DNA of 64,000 bases from Flavobacterium sp. CECT 9288 (GTDB lineage Bacteria > Bacteroidota > Bacteroidia > Flavobacteriales > Flavobacteriaceae): positions 2,481,501-2,545,500 of the forward strand of contig NZ_OU957226.1 in the NCBI RefSeq assembly GCF_918731615.1. The letters run 5' to 3'. Numbering within the stretch: position 1 is the stretch's first letter; every line of letters starts with the position of its first letter. The notes beneath the pieces are model-generated. The model worked only from the letters and a program-made list of their open reading frames with translations, ran no database searches and was not told where the DNA came from. Shown here piece by piece: positions 8,889 through 17,257 of this stretch. A program made the position numbers and the translations under genes.

Positions 8889-9221
8889 GATGACGTATAA
8901 CATTTGAAAAAAATGTCCCAACTCATTTATGAACTCATTTACAATTAGTAGCTCGAATGAATTTGCTAAAAAAAGGGGCGTAAAAAATTCGATCTTGTTT
9001 AATACTCTTTGACTTGCTTTCTGCTAGATGCTGGATAAATTTTACGGAGTTTCATTTCATTTTTTACTGCTATTGTTTTAGGGATTTGTATAGGTTTGTT
9101 ATTTCTTTAAATTCTTTGCCTATAATATAATTCTGCATGCTATTGATATATCGCACAAATGAATTCACTTTTTAGAATTTTGTTTTTTTAATGTAGCAAC
9201 TAAACATTGACAATGTAAAAA
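8889..9221. other. Intergenic region without a recognisable gene
   Basis: AT-rich stretch between the pnuC promoter and the terminator of the small Asn-rich genes. I see no open frame with coding character, no tRNA and no repeat. It may hold upstream regulatory sequence for pnuC. Confidence 0.4.
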
Positions 9222-9259
9222 ATAGAAACCTCCAAAACCTGTATTCAGATTATGGAGGT
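9222..9259 (-). terminator. Probable rho-independent terminator of the small Asn-rich genes
   Basis: Arms ACCTCCA (9228-9234) and TGGAGGT (9253-9259) pair around an 18-nt loop. Read on the minus strand, a T-rich run follows within a few bases. It lies 31 bp beyond the stop of the 50-residue gene. Confidence 0.5.
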
Positions 9260-9289
9260 ATTTAAATAGGTACTTTTAGAAAAACTAAT

Positions 9290-9442
9290 CTACTTTTTTA
9301 TCTTACTAGCCGATTGATTAGGATTCAATTGCTTACCCGTATTACCTTGATTTTGGGCAGACTGTTTATTTTGGCCAGCAGTACCTTTATTCGTATTTTG
9401 CATATTAGCTGCATTGTTTGCAGGGTTGATTTTTTTAGCCAT
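9290..9442 (-). CDS. Small Asn/Lys/Gln-rich protein (50 aa)
   Basis: A 50-residue frame starting MAKKINPANNAANMQN and ending SASKIKK. It is highly enriched in Asn, Gln, Lys, Ala, Gly and Thr, with no aromatic residues and almost no hydrophobic residues, so it should be intrinsically disordered and soluble. There is no signal peptide. It sits 30 bp downstream of a similar 48-residue frame and is followed by a hairpin with a T-tract, consistent with a real two-gene transcript. I do not recognise a family. The composition recalls small disordered stress-associated proteins such as those with KGG repeats, but the repeat itself is absent. Confidence 0.55.
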   Translation of the reverse strand: MAKKINPANNAANMQNTNKGTAGQNKQSAQNQGNTGKQLNPNQSASKIKK

Positions 9443-9472
9443 TTTGTTTAGTTTTTTTTAATTGATTACGAA

Positions 9473-9619
9473 TTACTTTTTTGGTGTGTTTCCTCTACCT
9501 AAACCAGATGGTTTCCCCGTTGTACTAGGATAATTGGGATTGGAATTACTCCTTGCCACTCCTGATGATTTTGAACTGTTCCCAGTGTTTGTTCCTGAAT
9601 TTTGATTTGCATTTTTCAT
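9473..9619 (-). CDS. Small Asn/Ser/Gly-rich protein (48 aa)
   Basis: A 48-residue frame beginning MKNANQNSGTNTGNSSK and ending GLGRGNTPKK. Its composition parallels the 50-residue protein just downstream (Asn, Ser, Gly, Thr, Lys; no Cys or Trp, one Tyr), so the pair are probably distant paralogues or serve one function. It is predicted to be disordered, basic and cytosolic. The gene lies between the LytTR regulator's terminator and the second small gene. The function is unknown. Confidence 0.5.
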   Translation of the reverse strand: MKNANQNSGTNTGNSSKSSGVARSNSNPNYPSTTGKPSGLGRGNTPKK

Positions 9620-9696
9620 AATTTTTAATTTTAAAATTTACCTACTCTATCTAGCTTTTCGGCTTCCGCTTTTATTATGATTCAAAATTCAGGAAT

Positions 9697-9733
9697 AAAA
9701 AAAGGCTGATATAATATAGAATCATATCAGCCC
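9697..9733 (-). terminator. Rho-independent terminator after the LytTR regulator gene
   Basis: A perfect 9-bp stem, GGCTGATAT (9704-9712) with ATATCAGCC (9724-9732), and an 11-nt loop. On the minus strand a run of seven T follows (9697-9703). It is 43 bp past the stop of the gene at 9776-10534. Confidence 0.85.
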
Positions 9734-9775
9734 ATATTGAGGAACAAAATCGGTTTTTAGGGCAGTAAGAGCAGT

Positions 9776-10534
9776 TTATTTTTTTAATTTCTTAATCAAT
9801 GGCTGGTAATTTTCAGAAACTTGAAGTTGCTTTGTTTCTAATTTTCCTTGACTTGTAAAAACTTCTATCTCTATTGATTCGGTACTTTTGTGGTAGGCTT
9901 TAATGTGTTTTGAGTTTACACGAAACGATTTGTGAATGGTAATAAAATTAGCACTTAGCAATCCTTTTTCTTCCATTTTAGAAAATGAAAAATTGATTAG
10001 ATTCTCGGGTTTACGATTTGTAAAGTGAATTAGTTTGTTGTTGGACTCAGAGCCGTTGTTTTTATCTGTGGACAGGTATACGATGCTATTAATGGCTATT
10101 TTATTGCGCTTCGTTGCTCCAAAATCCAAATGGATGAATGCTTCTTTTTTAAAAAGTTCAATCTCCTTCAAAAAGCGTTGTGTAGTTTTTATAAATTCTT
10201 GTTCTGTAAATGGTTTGGTGATATGATCCACACAGATATCGTAATCTCTTTTCAATCTTTCTATCTCTTTAATGTATTGCGAAGTATTACTGCTCACAAA
10301 CATCACTGGTAATTTCAATTGAAAGGCTACTTCCATTCCAGTCATGTAGGAATCTCCCAAGTTTAGGTCCAAAAACAATATTTCTGGTTGTGAAGTTTTT
10401 ACATTCTCTAGAAATGTTTTTGCAGAAACACAAGAAGACACCACCTCTACCCTACCAATACTTTCAAGCATTTGCTGGTTTAGTTGTAATTGTTCTTTAT
10501 TATCGTCGAGTAAGGCGGCTTTTATTCTAGACAT
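9776..10534 (-). CDS. LytTR-family response regulator (orphan)
   Basis: A 252-residue two-domain response regulator. The N-terminal receiver domain has the acidic pair Asp10-Asp11, the phosphoacceptor Asp56 in LFLDLNLGD, and a Lys in THITKPF. The C-terminal LytTR DNA-binding domain (about 135-250) contains ITIHKSFRVNSKHIKAY, the usual HxSxxVN-type core. LytTR proteins bind two 9-10 bp direct repeats about 21 bp apart. No histidine kinase is encoded beside it, so its partner is elsewhere. It is transcribed alone and ends at a strong terminator. Confidence 0.85.
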   Translation of the reverse strand: MSRIKAALLDDNKEQLQLNQQMLESIGRVEVVSSCVSAKTFLENVKTSQPEILFLDLNLGDSYMTGMEVAFQLKLPVMFVSSNTSQYIKEIERLKRDYDICVDHITKPFTEQEFIKTTQRFLKEIELFKKEAFIHLDFGATKRNKIAINSIVYLSTDKNNGSESNNKLIHFTNRKPENLINFSFSKMEEKGLLSANFITIHKSFRVNSKHIKAYHKSTESIEIEVFTSQGKLETKQLQVSENYQPLIKKLKK

Positions 10535-10669
10535 AATTTCAATTAATTATTTTAGTTTTGTTGATTTCTATATTTTGTAAATATTTGCATTGTGAAATTA
10601 AGTAAACAAAGTCGTAAGTTTTCTATCTTTCGAACATAAGAGAACTGTATGCAGCTAAATGAGATAAAC

Positions 10670-11734
10670 TTAGATAATCCCTCGTAATTGTAAATGATAC
10701 TTTAAGGATGAAGTTTCTTCGTAACCATCATCAAAAGGTATTTGATTTTCTTGTTCTTCTGGAGATAGTGTATTGTATTTATTCAATTTTTCGTAATAAT
10801 ACTTTTCAAGTAATTCTTGTAAATTGATACAGTTTTTTAATATATCTATTTTGAAGTAAACAGTATAGTCTTGATGTAAAACACATTTGCCGGTTTTCAA
10901 ACTTTCCTCAGATACAACGTTACCAAACAACAATATCAAAAGATTATATAAATGTTCCTGTTTTACTAACCATTTTAATAGATCTATTTCGTCAATAAGA
11001 GAAATAGATTTAAATTCATCAATCGCTATTTTAGCTTCATTTTCAATCATTAAGAATTTATAAATTTGATTGATATGCTCATAAAGCCAATAAAATGAAT
11101 AATGATATTTGTAAAAATTATTTATCCTGTTCATAGAAATATATAATTCTTCATATCGCTTAATCCAAGTGAATATTTCATCTTTTGAAATTTCACAATC
11201 ATTAAATAATTGTATTTCATTTAGAGCTGTAATCGATTTGTTTTTTAAATCGTCATATGAAGCTGATGGGACAAAAGTTACTTTTTCATCATCATAAATA
11301 GTAAAACTTAATTGTCTCTTATTTTCATCTATAACTCTTTTATCTGTGTAAAAATCAGAACAGTTGTATATGTCTTTTAAAGATCCATCCTCGTTTTCTT
11401 CTATTATAAATGTGATATAACGACCTGATTTATTGCCAACAAATGCAATCCCTTTTTTATTTATATTGATACATTCATCAGAATTATATTTACCCTCATA
11501 AGCAATTAGCTTATTATCCTTCTTTTGGAATTCCTTGAAGACTTCTTGTAATTTTTGAAGGAAAATAGTTTTGGTAGTATCTTGATAAGTAATCTTGTCC
11601 TCTAAAATTAACTCTATGGCTTTGCAATTCATTTCTGAAATAGCATCAATAAGACTTGCTGGAGCATTATTTACCATGGCATCTTCGCTTACTTCTGCAA
11701 GCTTTTGAATTAATCTTAGTTGTTCGGGTTTCAT
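10670..11734 (-). CDS. Hypothetical protein (354 aa)
   Basis: I do not recognise a family. The protein is acidic and rich in Lys, Glu, Ile and Asn. It has a helical N terminus (about 1-60), a probable beta-rich middle with short strands (about 75-165, including IAFVGNKSGRYITFII), and a helical second half with several Tyr/Phe-rich segments. There is no signal peptide or membrane span. It is 52 bp downstream of a small zinc-ribbon protein on the same strand and may be co-expressed with it. The surroundings up to 16.3 kb are all poorly characterised accessory genes, so it may be part of a mobile or defence segment. Confidence 0.55.
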   Translation of the reverse strand: MKPEQLRLIQKLAEVSEDAMVNNAPASLIDAISEMNCKAIELILEDKITYQDTTKTIFLQKLQEVFKEFQKKDNKLIAYEGKYNSDECININKKGIAFVGNKSGRYITFIIEENEDGSLKDIYNCSDFYTDKRVIDENKRQLSFTIYDDEKVTFVPSASYDDLKNKSITALNEIQLFNDCEISKDEIFTWIKRYEELYISMNRINNFYKYHYSFYWLYEHINQIYKFLMIENEAKIAIDEFKSISLIDEIDLLKWLVKQEHLYNLLILLFGNVVSEESLKTGKCVLHQDYTVYFKIDILKNCINLQELLEKYYYEKLNKYNTLSPEEQENQIPFDDGYEETSSLKYHLQLRGII

Positions 11735-11786
11735 TGATGTTCAAAATTTAGAATTCCTTAGTCTTGAGTTATTGTTATTACTTGTT

Positions 11787-12107
11787 TTAATCAACAAACA
11801 TAGTTACCCGAAAGTCTAGCGCTTTTTCCTTGCAATTAGGACAATAATTATTGGCCATGTTTAATTTTAAATCAAAGTTATTGATAGTATTGTAATCGAG
11901 ATTATCTCCTTTTAAAACATCATCTGTATAAAATAGATATTTTTCTGAATTTTTGCTTGCTAAATAATTTACATTTTCAAACGCTAAGGTTTCCTTATTA
12001 ATTGCTGGAACTGGACAATTGGTTAGATAATTAAATCTGCCACCCCCAAATCTAAACTCATTAGAAAAACCACATGACTGGCATTTTGATTTTATTATAT
12101 TTCCCAT
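11787..12107 (-). CDS. Small protein with two zinc-binding CxxC motifs
   Basis: A 106-residue protein. An N-terminal CQSCGF knuckle (residues 9-14) and a C-terminal CPNCKEKALDF knuckle (about 93-103) could together hold one zinc ion, with a central beta-rich region between them. Such rubredoxin-like proteins serve as binding modules for nucleic acid or protein. It precedes the 354-residue hypothetical gene on the same strand. No function can be assigned from sequence. Confidence 0.55.
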   Translation of the reverse strand: MGNIIKSKCQSCGFSNEFRFGGGRFNYLTNCPVPAINKETLAFENVNYLASKNSEKYLFYTDDVLKGDNLDYNTINNFDLKLNMANNYCPNCKEKALDFRVTMFVD

Positions 12108-12660
12108 TTGATTTTAATATTTGAAATTATACATTAGTTGTTATTTTGTTCTAATATTCAGCCCCTAAATCAGTAGATAGGCTAATATTCTACAGATTTA
12201 ATCAGTTATCATTCGGATACATTATTTAGCTCTAATCGAAGTGAAATTTAAGCTATTTACCCAAAAACTAAAGGTAAAATCATAGTTTATGAACACAACT
12301 TAAATGATAAGAATAACCAAAAGTATAGCAATCATTATAATTAAATATTATTGGCTATTCCACTTTTACTTCTAAACGATCTGGAATTTTTTTATTTATT
12401 TGTTTTGTAATTTATTTGATATACTTTACTATCTTGGATTAGATGTATGTTCACACTAGAAAAAATATCTTTAACCTTTAACTTTCGCTAGGAATTACAA
12501 ATATTTTCCTCTGTCATCCCTTTTTATCTCCAATTTAGATGTCTTAATATTATGTATTTTGCATAGTTGCCCATTGTATATTAAGATTTGGAAAAATTGT
12601 AATAAATACAAATTAATGTAATCATTTTCGATAACCATTTAGTTGAAAACGCAGTATGTA
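12108..12660. other. Intergenic region without a recognisable gene
   Basis: About 550 bp of AT-rich sequence between two minus-strand hypothetical genes. I see no coding frame, RNA gene or convincing hairpin. It may hold the promoter of the zinc-ribbon gene and decayed sequence. Confidence 0.4.
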
Positions 12661-13542
12661 CTATCCAAAAAAATGTGTGTATTCAAACGAATATTTTTCT
12701 GTACTAAAATACAATTGAGCATCATTTATCTGAATTTTTTCTTCCAAAATAATTTCTAATCTTTGCGTTATATCCTGTTTAATTTTATTGAGGTGCCTTT
12801 CATAGAAATCGGGCTGAGATACTAATTTTTCAGGGAAATCGATTGGATCTTCTGCTGAATAACAATATTTGTAATTATCATTCATTCCTGTTAAAAATAT
12901 TGAAATAGAATCTTCTTTCATAGAAAATCCAATATGATATTTAGGGAATATAAAATTTCCATAATCTAAAACATCCCCTTTGATAATATAGTCAATTGAA
13001 CAAATTTTATTGCTTTTAAGTATTTGATAGACCAACTTTTCATCGCTAATTTCATCAATTCTAATTTCTTTAAATCTATTAAGATGTGCTATAGATTTCA
13101 ATGATAATATTGGACTGTATTCCAGATTGAGTTTTTCCAAATTTTTGAATGCATAAAGCATATCAATATTTTCAATTTCATTGCAACTTGCGTCAATAAT
13201 TCTGAGATTTTCAAGATTTGCTAAAGCGCTAAGGTTTTTAAGTTTTTGATTGCCAAATTTAATTTCTTCCAAGTTTACACAATATTTCAAGAAAGACAGA
13301 TCTAGGATATGCTCTGAGTAATTCAAATATAGAAATGTTATTTTCTCAAAATGAGAAGAAAGCAAATTGTCTTTGTATTTAATTTGGCCACCCATTTCTT
13401 TCTGCAATTTTTTCATCGTCACATTCTGGAAAGGATCTTCATTAGTAACTAAACTATGTATTTTACTTATATCTTCTTTGGTTAATCCATTTTCTATCCA
13501 ATAAAGATGATTTTGAATGATGTCTTTTGTGTTTGAATCCAT
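12661..13542 (-). CDS. Leucine-rich-repeat protein
   Basis: A 293-residue protein with three to four leucine-rich repeats at about residues 75-165, for example LANLENLRIIDASCNEIENI and FKNLEKLNLEYSPI. They have the LxxLxLxxN spacing of protein-interaction LRRs. The N-terminal 60 residues are helical and the C-terminal 110 residues are mixed, with no motif I recognise. No signal peptide is present, so it is probably cytosolic. LRR proteins of this size are often recognition or inhibitor modules. It stands among accessory genes near a retron and an R-M system, but a defence role is only a guess from position. Confidence 0.65.
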   Translation of the reverse strand: MDSNTKDIIQNHLYWIENGLTKEDISKIHSLVTNEDPFQNVTMKKLQKEMGGQIKYKDNLLSSHFEKITFLYLNYSEHILDLSFLKYCVNLEEIKFGNQKLKNLSALANLENLRIIDASCNEIENIDMLYAFKNLEKLNLEYSPILSLKSIAHLNRFKEIRIDEISDEKLVYQILKSNKICSIDYIIKGDVLDYGNFIFPKYHIGFSMKEDSISIFLTGMNDNYKYCYSAEDPIDFPEKLVSQPDFYERHLNKIKQDITQRLEIILEEKIQINDAQLYFSTEKYSFEYTHFFG

Positions 13543-13590
13543 GTTGTATTTTTATTTAGGAATTTAATAACTAATTTAGACTCACATTCC

Positions 13591-13935
13591 TTAAAAAGGC
13601 AAATCCTCATCGTCTTCTATTAGATCCACTGTGTTTTCAAAGCTGCTATTGGGTGTAATTGTCAATGGATTATTTACAACTTCTATTTTAAAAGCTTTTA
13701 CATCGGTATACCATTTACCATTGTACTCTCTGCTTTCTAACTCGTATGATATGGTTAGAGAATTACCAATTTGAAGTTGGTTTTCAATTATCTTATCTCC
13801 CCAAATACTTACGCATATTTTTTTGGAATATTGACTGTCAGTTTCAACAATGACGTCTTGTTTTTTCCATTGCCCGTTTTTTCCTAATCCAGTTTGTATT
13901 GGAAGTAATTGGATAAGTTTTGCTGTTATGATCAT
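13591..13935 (-). CDS. DUF3127-like OB-fold protein with SSB-type acidic tail
   Basis: A 114-residue protein with an OB-fold-like beta-rich body (about 1-88) resembling DUF3127, a Bacteroidota family. The C terminus, DLIEDDEDLPF, closely matches the acidic, Phe-terminated tip of single-stranded DNA-binding protein, which recruits repair and replication enzymes. A single-stranded DNA-binding role is therefore likely. It is encoded 60 bp downstream of a RecD-like helicase gene on the same strand, a sensible functional pair. Family call moderate, tail motif clear. Confidence 0.7.
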   Translation of the reverse strand: MIITAKLIQLLPIQTGLGKNGQWKKQDVIVETDSQYSKKICVSIWGDKIIENQLQIGNSLTISYELESREYNGKWYTDVKAFKIEVVNNPLTITPNSSFENTVDLIEDDEDLPF

Positions 13936-13995
13936 AATTTTTATTTTGCAGTGATTGTAGTTAAAATGATTTTCTTTTTATTCAACATTCATGAA

Positions 13996-15345
13996 TCAAT
14001 ATAGTATTAGACTCGATTTTGCTCTAGTGACAGCGGTATATTGGTATTTTAATGAAGGAATAAAAAATGAGTTCAAAAATACCTTATCCCATTCGCCACC
14101 TTGTGCTTTGTTACAGGTAATGGAATGGCCATAGGTTGCTCGAATGGCACCAATATAACGATCATCAGCAGCATTTCCACTTTCGCGATATACTTTGTTT
14201 TTTGTAAATCGTTCGTGTCGTAATCTGTTTTCTTGTTCTAATTTTAATCCTTCGGGATTTAGAATACTTTCCAATAATATATAGTCTTCAATAATTTCGT
14301 CTATTCCCTGAATGGACTTTGATAGCAGTTTTACTGGAACGAAATGCAAACCAGCCACTTGTTCTGTATCATTTGTTTTTACTTCTACGACTGTAACATG
14401 ATCACCACTGTATAATTGAAAGTCATTTCTTCTCCAGGTGCTAGTTACTATTAAAAGATCACTTGTTTCTAAGGTATTGATTCTACTGCCAAACAATTTT
14501 TCACGGACCACATTATTGAACATTTTATTCATTTTATGGGTTGCTCCAATTGAAACTATGCTTTCAAAACCATTATTTAGATATTCTTTTACATACGCTG
14601 ATGATGCTTGTGAAATAGTTTGTTGTTCTACTCCTTGTAGCTTAACCTTCTTAATGTTAGCATCAATCCCTTCTCTAATAGAAACTGCATTTTTGAGAAT
14701 ATAGCTTCCGTCTTCTTGACGTTTTTCTTCTGTAAGCAAATGGGCAGTTCCATTTAATTGAAATTTTGCTTTAAGGTACTCCAAACAAAGGGCTTTTGAG
14801 TCTGTTTCATTAACTGGAGGCAATTGGTTTTTATCGCCAAGGAAAACAATCTTGTTTTCAGGATTTCCATTTTTAATAAAAATTATTAAATCACTTAGCA
14901 ATGAGTTTTTAGATGTGAACATACTTCCTTCTGTTCTGTTTACAGTTGATGACACCATCGAAGCTTCATCAATGATGTATATTGTGGTCTCTTTAATGGT
15001 ATTTTCTTTTAATTCAAATATTACTTCACCCGTTTCAGGATTTGGCTTAGTACTGTAAATTAAAGAATGAATGGTGCTGTTTACAGTTTTAGATTTACGA
15101 CCCAGAATTCGAGCTGCTCTGCCCGTTGGAGCTGCAATTTTGTAATTAATAGCTTTGGAGTTCAAATACCCGATTAGTGCCGTAGTAATAGATGTTTTTC
15201 CTGTTCCAGCTGCACCACATAATATGTAAAAATCATTCTTATTACTTTCTGCAATAAAATTACTCATTCCTAGTAAAGCAGATCTTTGTTGTGCTGTTGG
15301 GCAATCAAATTGTAAATGGTCTAAAATTGTAAGTGCATTTTCCAT
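13996..15345 (-). CDS. RecD-like superfamily 1B DNA helicase
   Basis: A 449-residue helicase. Walker A is CGAAGTGKTS (about 43-52), Walker B is YIIDEASMVSS, motif III is LGDKNQLPPV, and the C-terminal UvrD_C_2-type motif is YGHSITCNKAQGGEWDKVF, followed by YTAVTRAKSSLIL (motif VI). It is shorter than RecD2 (about 700) and lacks its N-terminal region, matching the short AAA_30-type helicases of Bacteroidota. It is predicted to translocate 5'-3' on single-stranded DNA. The downstream neighbour is an OB-fold protein with an SSB-like tail. A repeated 54-bp sequence lies a few bases upstream of its start. Confidence 0.82.
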   Translation of the reverse strand: MENALTILDHLQFDCPTAQQRSALLGMSNFIAESNKNDFYILCGAAGTGKTSITTALIGYLNSKAINYKIAAPTGRAARILGRKSKTVNSTIHSLIYSTKPNPETGEVIFELKENTIKETTIYIIDEASMVSSTVNRTEGSMFTSKNSLLSDLIIFIKNGNPENKIVFLGDKNQLPPVNETDSKALCLEYLKAKFQLNGTAHLLTEEKRQEDGSYILKNAVSIREGIDANIKKVKLQGVEQQTISQASSAYVKEYLNNGFESIVSIGATHKMNKMFNNVVREKLFGSRINTLETSDLLIVTSTWRRNDFQLYSGDHVTVVEVKTNDTEQVAGLHFVPVKLLSKSIQGIDEIIEDYILLESILNPEGLKLEQENRLRHERFTKNKVYRESGNAADDRYIGAIRATYGHSITCNKAQGGEWDKVFLNSFFIPSLKYQYTAVTRAKSSLILY

Positions 15346-15350
15346 AGTAT

Positions 15351-15404
15351 GTTGGCTTTAGTATTTCAACACCACAAAGGAAATGAGGAAGTGTGCAGGT
15401 TTAG
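15351..15404. repeat. 54-bp dispersed repeat, copy 1 (upstream of the helicase gene)
   Basis: This sequence matches 16408-16461 at about 47 of 54 positions, and the central stretch from TTAGTATTTCAACACCACAA onward is nearly identical. It ends a few bases before the helicase start codon, so on the minus strand it forms that gene's leader or promoter. CCTTTG within it is close to the TTTG of a -7 box. Confidence 0.75.
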
Positions 15405-15456
15405 TGCAGGGCTAATTTTTTTATTCTTTTAATTGATTATGCAAAATGTTTTATCC

Positions 15457-15903
15457 TTATTCATCTTGTAATTGAATCAATTGATTATTAACTTCAATTA
15501 AAATTCTTTCTATTTCTATAATTTTAGAGTTTACTTCTTGAGTATTTGACGACTTTTGAATTAGTTCAAGAAGTTTTTCTACCAAATCCATTTTATCATA
15601 ATTCATTTTTTCTTCTAAAGATTTTAATTCAATGTACTTAATACATTTATCTTCTGAATTTGAAATGAAATTTATATTACGAAAAGTTGTCCCAAGCCAA
15701 TTTCCAACGCCATCTTCATCTACTATAACTGCAAATTTTGAAATATTTTGTTGTAAATCAGCAAAATGAATATTGTTTTGATTTACAAAATGCTCGTTTG
15801 CAAAATAAGTTACACCTCCGTTATTTGTAGCGAGGAAGTTTCCTGTCGGAATGAAATTACCATTTACTAAGCTTACCAGATATTTATTATTTATATCTTC
15901 CAT
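15457..15903 (-). CDS. Hypothetical protein (148 aa)
   Basis: No family recognised. The first 90 residues look beta-rich (for example KYLVSLVNGNFIPTGNFLAT), and the last 55 form an amphipathic helix with heptad-like Leu/Ile spacing (NSKIIEIERILIEVNNQLI), suggesting a coiled coil or oligomerisation tail. There is no signal peptide. It lies between the helicase and a small unknown gene, on the same strand as both. Confidence 0.5.
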   Translation of the reverse strand: MEDINNKYLVSLVNGNFIPTGNFLATNNGGVTYFANEHFVNQNNIHFADLQQNISKFAVIVDEDGVGNWLGTTFRNINFISNSEDKCIKYIELKSLEEKMNYDKMDLVEKLLELIQKSSNTQEVNSKIIEIERILIEVNNQLIQLQDE

Positions 15904-16072
15904 TTTATAAAAGTCTTAAAGTTAGTTTATGTTGTTTTGAATAGTGGTCGAAACTTAAAGTAGATTTCCTAAACATTAAAATATTTTATTAGAGGTTTTT
16001 TGTCTTATATCTGATTTAAGATCGCTATATCAAGTTAAATTGTTGATTTGAGTTGAGAATATTTGATATTGG

Positions 16073-16327
16073 CTACAAGTTTTCTTTGATTTTTATACCA
16101 AAATAATAAACTAGACAATTCACATAATAGAATGTTACTTGTTTTAAAAAATCATTTAGGCTTTTAATCTCGTTTTCTAAATTTTTTATTAACTTACAAA
16201 GATTTAACCCTTCGTTTTTAATGATTCTAAAATTTTCTATCAGATAACCAATAAAATCTTCTGAATAATACGTTTTATTAAAAACCTTGATTTTAGTAAA
16301 AATGGTGATATCACCGATATTTTTCAC
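16073..16327 (-). CDS. Small hypothetical protein (84 aa)
   Basis: An 84-residue frame with no recognised family, rich in Ile, Asn, Lys, Phe and Tyr. It is probably helical, with one hydrophobic C-terminal stretch (FYYVNCLVYYFGIKI) that could be membrane-associated. The second copy of the 54-bp repeat lies about 80 bp upstream, in the same relative orientation as copy 1 upstream of the helicase gene. Coding status is uncertain because the composition is close to that of local non-coding DNA. Confidence 0.35.
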   Translation of the reverse strand: MKNIGDITIFTKIKVFNKTYYSEDFIGYLIENFRIIKNEGLNLCKLIKNLENEIKSLNDFLKQVTFYYVNCLVYYFGIKIKENL

Positions 16328-16407
16328 TTACTCTCCTAAACTTTTAATCTACTAGGTTAACAAAAAGTTTTAACAGATTTTCTATTTCAAGAATTTTTTT
16401 ATCGCAT

Positions 16408-16461
16408 GTTGGAATTAGTATTTCAACACCACAAAGGAAATAAGGAAGTGTGCAAACTTAA
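16408..16461. repeat. 54-bp dispersed repeat, copy 2
   Basis: Second copy of the sequence at 15351-15404, about 1.06 kb away and in the same orientation. It overlaps the last codon of the retron-associated gene by a few bases and lies upstream of the 84-residue frame. A duplicated promoter or leader is the simplest reading. Confidence 0.7.
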
Positions 16462-17255
16462 TCCATAGAAATTAAATTTTTATTAGTTGCCGAAACAAAG
16501 TCCTCTAAAAAACCAAGAAATTTAAAATAATATTTATTGTGTTTAGGAATAATTTCATCGAATATTTTCTGTTGAAATTCAGATTTTTCACCCCCTCTAT
16601 GATTCAAATTTCTAACTTGATATAGCTCATTAGCAATTTGATAAATATGTTCAAATTTAGTAGTGTTAAATTCTATTTGACTATTAAAATAAAAGTAATA
16701 GAGGATTGATCTCAGTTTATTCAAAAAGTACCAAGTTTGAGAATGAATGTTAAATGGTTCATCTAGCTTGTACTTTTGAAAAATAAATCTACCTAATGTT
16801 ATTCCATATGTAGACCGAGTAAACTTTTTTAAATCTTTATTGTATGTTGAAATTAAATATTGATTGTTATTATCTTTAATTTTTTCTAAAATCCGATACG
16901 AATTAAAAGTATAGATAACAATATTTTCAATCTGTTGGAACATCGCTAAACAAAAATCTTCAAAATTATCATCCCTTCGAAAATGTTCCATTCTTATAAA
17001 ATCTTCAATTAATTTTGGCTTAATTTCATCAAGTTTAAAATCTTCATAAAATTTAATAGCCTGTTTTTCAATGATTTCCTTTATGCAATATTCATAAATT
17101 CTATTGAGAGATTCATCAGGGTTATGCTTATTTAATGAAACTATTGAATATTTTTTTTGGATTTCATCCTTAAACCACAAATTCTCCTCCTCTTTGCATA
17201 TTTCATCAATGAGAACGAGAAGCTTTTCTAAACTTTCTTTGCTGTATTTTGGCAT
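16458..17255 (-). CDS. Putative retron effector, helical, unknown family
   Basis: A 265-residue protein encoded 2 bp after the retron reverse transcriptase stop codon, the usual place for a retron effector. I do not recognise the family. It is predicted to be almost all helical, with many Phe/Tyr/Ile and no signal peptide. Near the end of a helix it has VRNLNHRGG (Arg215, His219). This resembles the RNxxxH active site of HEPN ribonucleases but has one residue fewer between Arg and His, so that link is weak. In characterised retrons the RT-msDNA complex holds the effector inactive until phage triggers it, and the same arrangement is inferred here. Confidence 0.6.
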   Translation of the reverse strand: MPKYSKESLEKLLVLIDEICKEEENLWFKDEIQKKYSIVSLNKHNPDESLNRIYEYCIKEIIEKQAIKFYEDFKLDEIKPKLIEDFIRMEHFRRDDNFEDFCLAMFQQIENIVIYTFNSYRILEKIKDNNNQYLISTYNKDLKKFTRSTYGITLGRFIFQKYKLDEPFNIHSQTWYFLNKLRSILYYFYFNSQIEFNTTKFEHIYQIANELYQVRNLNHRGGEKSEFQQKIFDEIIPKHNKYYFKFLGFLEDFVSATNKNLISMD

Positions 17256-17257
17256 AG

